Assembly: GCA_030629475.1 (NCBI GenBank)
Contig: DAOVOU010000134.1
Coordinates: 1-6,396 of the forward strand
From: Desulfobacterales bacterium
GTDB lineage: Bacteria; Desulfobacterota; Desulfobacteria; Desulfobacterales; C00003060
Length of the DNA: 6,396 nucleotides
Direction: 5' to 3'
Shown here: positions 5,020-6,396 of the stretch, piece by piece
Position numbering within the stretch: the stretch's first letter is position 1
Layout: every line of letters begins with the position of its first letter
Program-made: the position numbers and the translations under genes
Notes under the pieces: model-generated
The model's input: the letters and a program-made list of their open reading frames with translations, nothing else
What the model was told of the DNA's origin: nothing
The model's database searches: none

Positions 5020-6044
5020 CAAGAGAGCAGGTCCTGTTTTATAAGGTCCTGGACATCTATCATTCCGATGAATTCATCATTGTCCAGAACAATGATATTA
5101 TCGACCTGCCTGTCCTTGAAAATCTTTACAGCTTGGTACAGGAGCTCGTCTCCGCTAATCGTGAGCGGGGGATTATATGAAAAATCGGACATCTTTTTAT
5201 CCATAAAGGATTCTGGATCACGATTGAGCTGTCTTCTTAAGTCGCCGTCAGTAAAAATACCAGTAACCCTGCCGCTGTTATCAAGCACGGCAACAGCCCC
5301 CAGCCTGGAATCGGTCATCTGGACCATTGCGTCAAACACGGTATCCTTCAAGCGAACCGCGGGTTTTGCTTCTCTTATGATTTCCTTCACGCGCGTGGTC
5401 ATGAGCTGCGTGTGTATCTCAAACTCCCTGATCCCCACCGTTGTGAAACTGTTTTCAGTAAGCTGTTTCATGACCTTCCAGGGAACCGTGCAGGTATGGA
5501 CGCCAATGTTTATGGCGTTCCGGACATGCTCCGGGTGCCGGACGGATGAAAACATGATTTTTGTATCATAGCCGTAAAATTCAACAGCTTCCACGCACTG
5601 CTCTATCAGGGCGAGGGCGTCATGTCCTTCATCCTGAAGGCGTCCGACCAGGGGACAGACATAATCAGCGCCCGCAGCCATTGCCATATATGCCTGCTGG
5701 AGTGTGTACACCAGATGGACATTCACTCTCATCCCTTCATCTTTCATTTGCCTGCACGCCCTGACGCCTTCCAGGGAAACGGGGGTTTTAAAAACCGTTT
5801 GTCCCTTATCCAGCCCCAGTCCTATAAGACGGTGAGCCTCCTTCACGATCTCTTCACTGGTATCGCCCAGCGCTTCAATCTGCAGTACAGGAACTATCTT
5901 GGACAGTCTTACGATTGTGCCGTCAACATCGGTAATGCCGTGACGATGCATGAAAGTGGGTGTTGTTGTCAGGCCGGCCAGAAAACCGAGTTTAAACGCC
6001 TCTTCAATCTCCTTTATGTCTGCTGAATCTAAATAAAGTTCCAT
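5019..6044 (-). CDS. Transaldolase/fructose-6-phosphate-aldolase-like enzyme fused to a CBS-domain pair
   Basis: This is a two-part protein of 341 aa. Residues 1 to about 215 form a small transaldolase barrel like E. coli FSA/TalC (MELYLDSAD start, VFKTPVSLEGV with Schiff-base lysine Lys86, VCPLVGR, SSVRHP). Residues from about 230 to 341 form two CBS motifs. The first (AVAVLDNSGRVTGIFTDGDL, 250-269) is strikingly like the CBS region of KdsD arabinose-5-phosphate isomerase. The second reads DNIIVLDNDEFIGMIDVQDL (315-334). Free-standing FSA is about 220 aa without CBS, so this is a fusion. Two FSA active-site residues differ: the usual TTNP is TTTP (Asn28 to Thr), and the position matching Tyr131 is Leu132. 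The chemistry may therefore be altered, while lysine and Asp6 are kept. It overlaps the KdsC-like phosphatase gene downstream by one base. A GA-rich stretch AAGAGA precedes the ATG with about 9-nt spacing. CBS domains suggest control by a nucleotide. The reaction is not known; a sugar-phosphate aldol step for a surface glycan is my inference. Confidence 0.85.
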   Translation of the reverse strand: MELYLDSADIKEIEEAFKLGFLAGLTTTPTFMHRHGITDVDGTIVRLSKIVPVLQIEALGDTSEEIVKEAHRLIGLGLDKGQTVFKTPVSLEGVRACRQMKDEGMRVNVHLVYTLQQAYMAMAAGADYVCPLVGRLQDEGHDALALIEQCVEAVEFYGYDTKIMFSSVRHPEHVRNAINIGVHTCTVPWKVMKQLTENSFTTVGIREFEIHTQLMTTRVKEIIREAKPAVRLKDTVFDAMVQMTDSRLGAVAVLDNSGRVTGIFTDGDLRRQLNRDPESFMDKKMSDFSYNPPLTISGDELLYQAVKIFKDRQVDNIIVLDNDEFIGMIDVQDLIKQDLLS

Positions 6045-6164
6045 GGTAAAAATTCTCTTTCCTTTTGGTCTATTCCTGAAGGTTTCGTTAAAAGTCTGTT
6101 TTGCTCACTCACAAAATAAACGTCTCCGAATTTCTACAACCTATTGAAATCAGAGAATTTTTAG

Positions 6165-6183
6165 TGGCAGCCGGTTTCTGCCA
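6165..6183. repeat. Inverted repeat TGGCAG-N7-CTGCCA
   Basis: Perfect 6-bp arms (6165-6170 and 6178-6183) lie about 120 bp upstream of the aldolase-CBS start codon. They could be an operator or the edge of the adjacent repeat island, since CCATCCAGATGG (6182-6193) follows immediately. Nothing in the window identifies a regulator. Confidence 0.4.
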
Positions 6184-6187
6184 TCCA

Positions 6188-6368
6188 GATGGAATAATGG
6201 AATGTTGGGGATAAAAAGCCGAAAAGAATCATTTTTTAATTGTTTTTCTTCCTCCCCGCCTGCCATCGCCACATACGGCATGCAGTGTACATGCTAGCAT
6301 CTCTGGCAATGGCGGGCAGGTTTTGCCAGAACCCATTATTCCATCATTCCATCATTCCAATATTCCAA
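6188..6368. repeat. Composite repeat island with ATTCC-word arms and a GC-rich palindromic core
   Basis: The outer arms GATGGAATAATGG (6188-6200) and CCATTATTCCATC (6333-6345) are a perfect 13-bp inverted repeat. The right arm extends into tandem ATTCCATC/ATTCCAAT words up to about 6368. The core at 6254-6320 is a copy of the GC-rich palindrome (copy D): left arm CCCCGCCTGCCATCGCC, right arm GGCAATGGCGGGCAGG, and a centre rich in small palindromes (GCATGC, TGTACA, GCTAGC). No target duplication was found by eye. The architecture parallels the 394-bp island: short-word repeats in inverted orientation outside, the same GC-rich palindromes inside. Confidence 0.65.
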
Positions 6369-6396
6369 TTGTGAGCGAATCGAACTAAGTTCAAAA

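Larger units (their letters stand above)
6045..6396. other. Non-coding leader region upstream of the aldolase-CBS gene
   Basis: No convincing gene is seen on either strand. Reading toward the aldolase gene (minus strand), the first 150 bases upstream of the ATG are AT-rich and should hold its promoter, but no pair of boxes with good spacing stands out. The rest is a repeat island (6188-6368) built of short ATTCC words around a GC-rich palindrome. Confidence 0.55.

Noticed and set aside
5068..6026. Plus-strand open frames opposite the aldolase-CBS gene
   Set aside because: They are antisense shadows without recognisable domains; the minus-strand protein has clear family motifs throughout.
6165..6183. 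Possible sigma-54 promoter (GG...GC spacing)
   Set aside because: The GG and GC pairs are 12 bases apart rather than the required 10 on both strands, so it is better read as an inverted repeat.
6341..6368. Iterons of a replication origin (ATTCC words)
   Set aside because: The words are imperfect, occur in inverted arms around a palindrome, and no replication initiator gene or DnaA box cluster is seen.
6382..6392. Palindrome GAACTAAGTTC at the window edge
   Set aside because: It is too short and too close to the edge to interpret; it could be chance.

Overview
The window looks like part of a chromosome of a Gram-negative, probably deltaproteobacterial-type (Desulfobacterota or a relative), bacterium. 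The reasons are a periplasmic Ttg2D/MlaC-type lipid-binding protein paired with a large MMPL/RND permease, a phosphosugar gene pair of the kind used for surface glycans, and intergenic DNA full of small palindromes, short-word tandem repeats and a four-helix-bundle (23S intervening-sequence-protein type) gene remnant. The taxonomic guess is inference. All four intact genes lie on the minus strand.

Layout from low to high coordinates: (1) 1-223 is non-coding and holds a two-hairpin palindrome at 68-124. (2) 224-3402 is a two-gene operon, read from right to left: a secreted MlaC/Ttg2D-like protein (2791-3402), then an 856-aa RND/MMPL transporter (224-2794) whose TTG start overlaps the upstream stop. 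(3) About 3430-4282 is a scrapyard of mobile DNA. It contains a transposase-type helix-turn-helix fragment split by a 273-bp IS66-like miniature element (3486-3758) with a perfect 8-bp target duplication. Next to it is a second element of about 394 bp (3889-4282), also with an 8-bp duplication, which carries a broken four-helix-bundle gene and nested palindromes. (4) 4279-6044 is a tightly coupled pair, read from right to left: a transaldolase/fructose-6-phosphate-aldolase-like enzyme fused to a CBS pair (5019-6044), followed by a KdsC-like HAD phosphatase (4279-5019). (5) 6045-6396 is a non-coding leader region with another palindrome and short-word repeat island.

How the genes may work together: the MlaC-like protein and the RND permease probably move a lipid or other hydrophobic ligand through the periplasm. 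No MlaD/E/F gene is visible. The aldolase-CBS and HAD pair resembles a re-wired Kdo-type module: the CBS region looks like that of KdsD (arabinose-5-phosphate isomerase), but the SIS catalytic domain is replaced by an aldolase barrel, and a KdsC-type phosphatase follows. This suggests a dedicated sugar-phosphate step for a surface glycan and is the most interesting system here. Removing the two miniature elements in silico restores sensible reading frames: a continuous helix-turn-helix motif in one case, and a slightly longer phosphatase C-terminus in the other. This is good internal evidence that both are real insertions.
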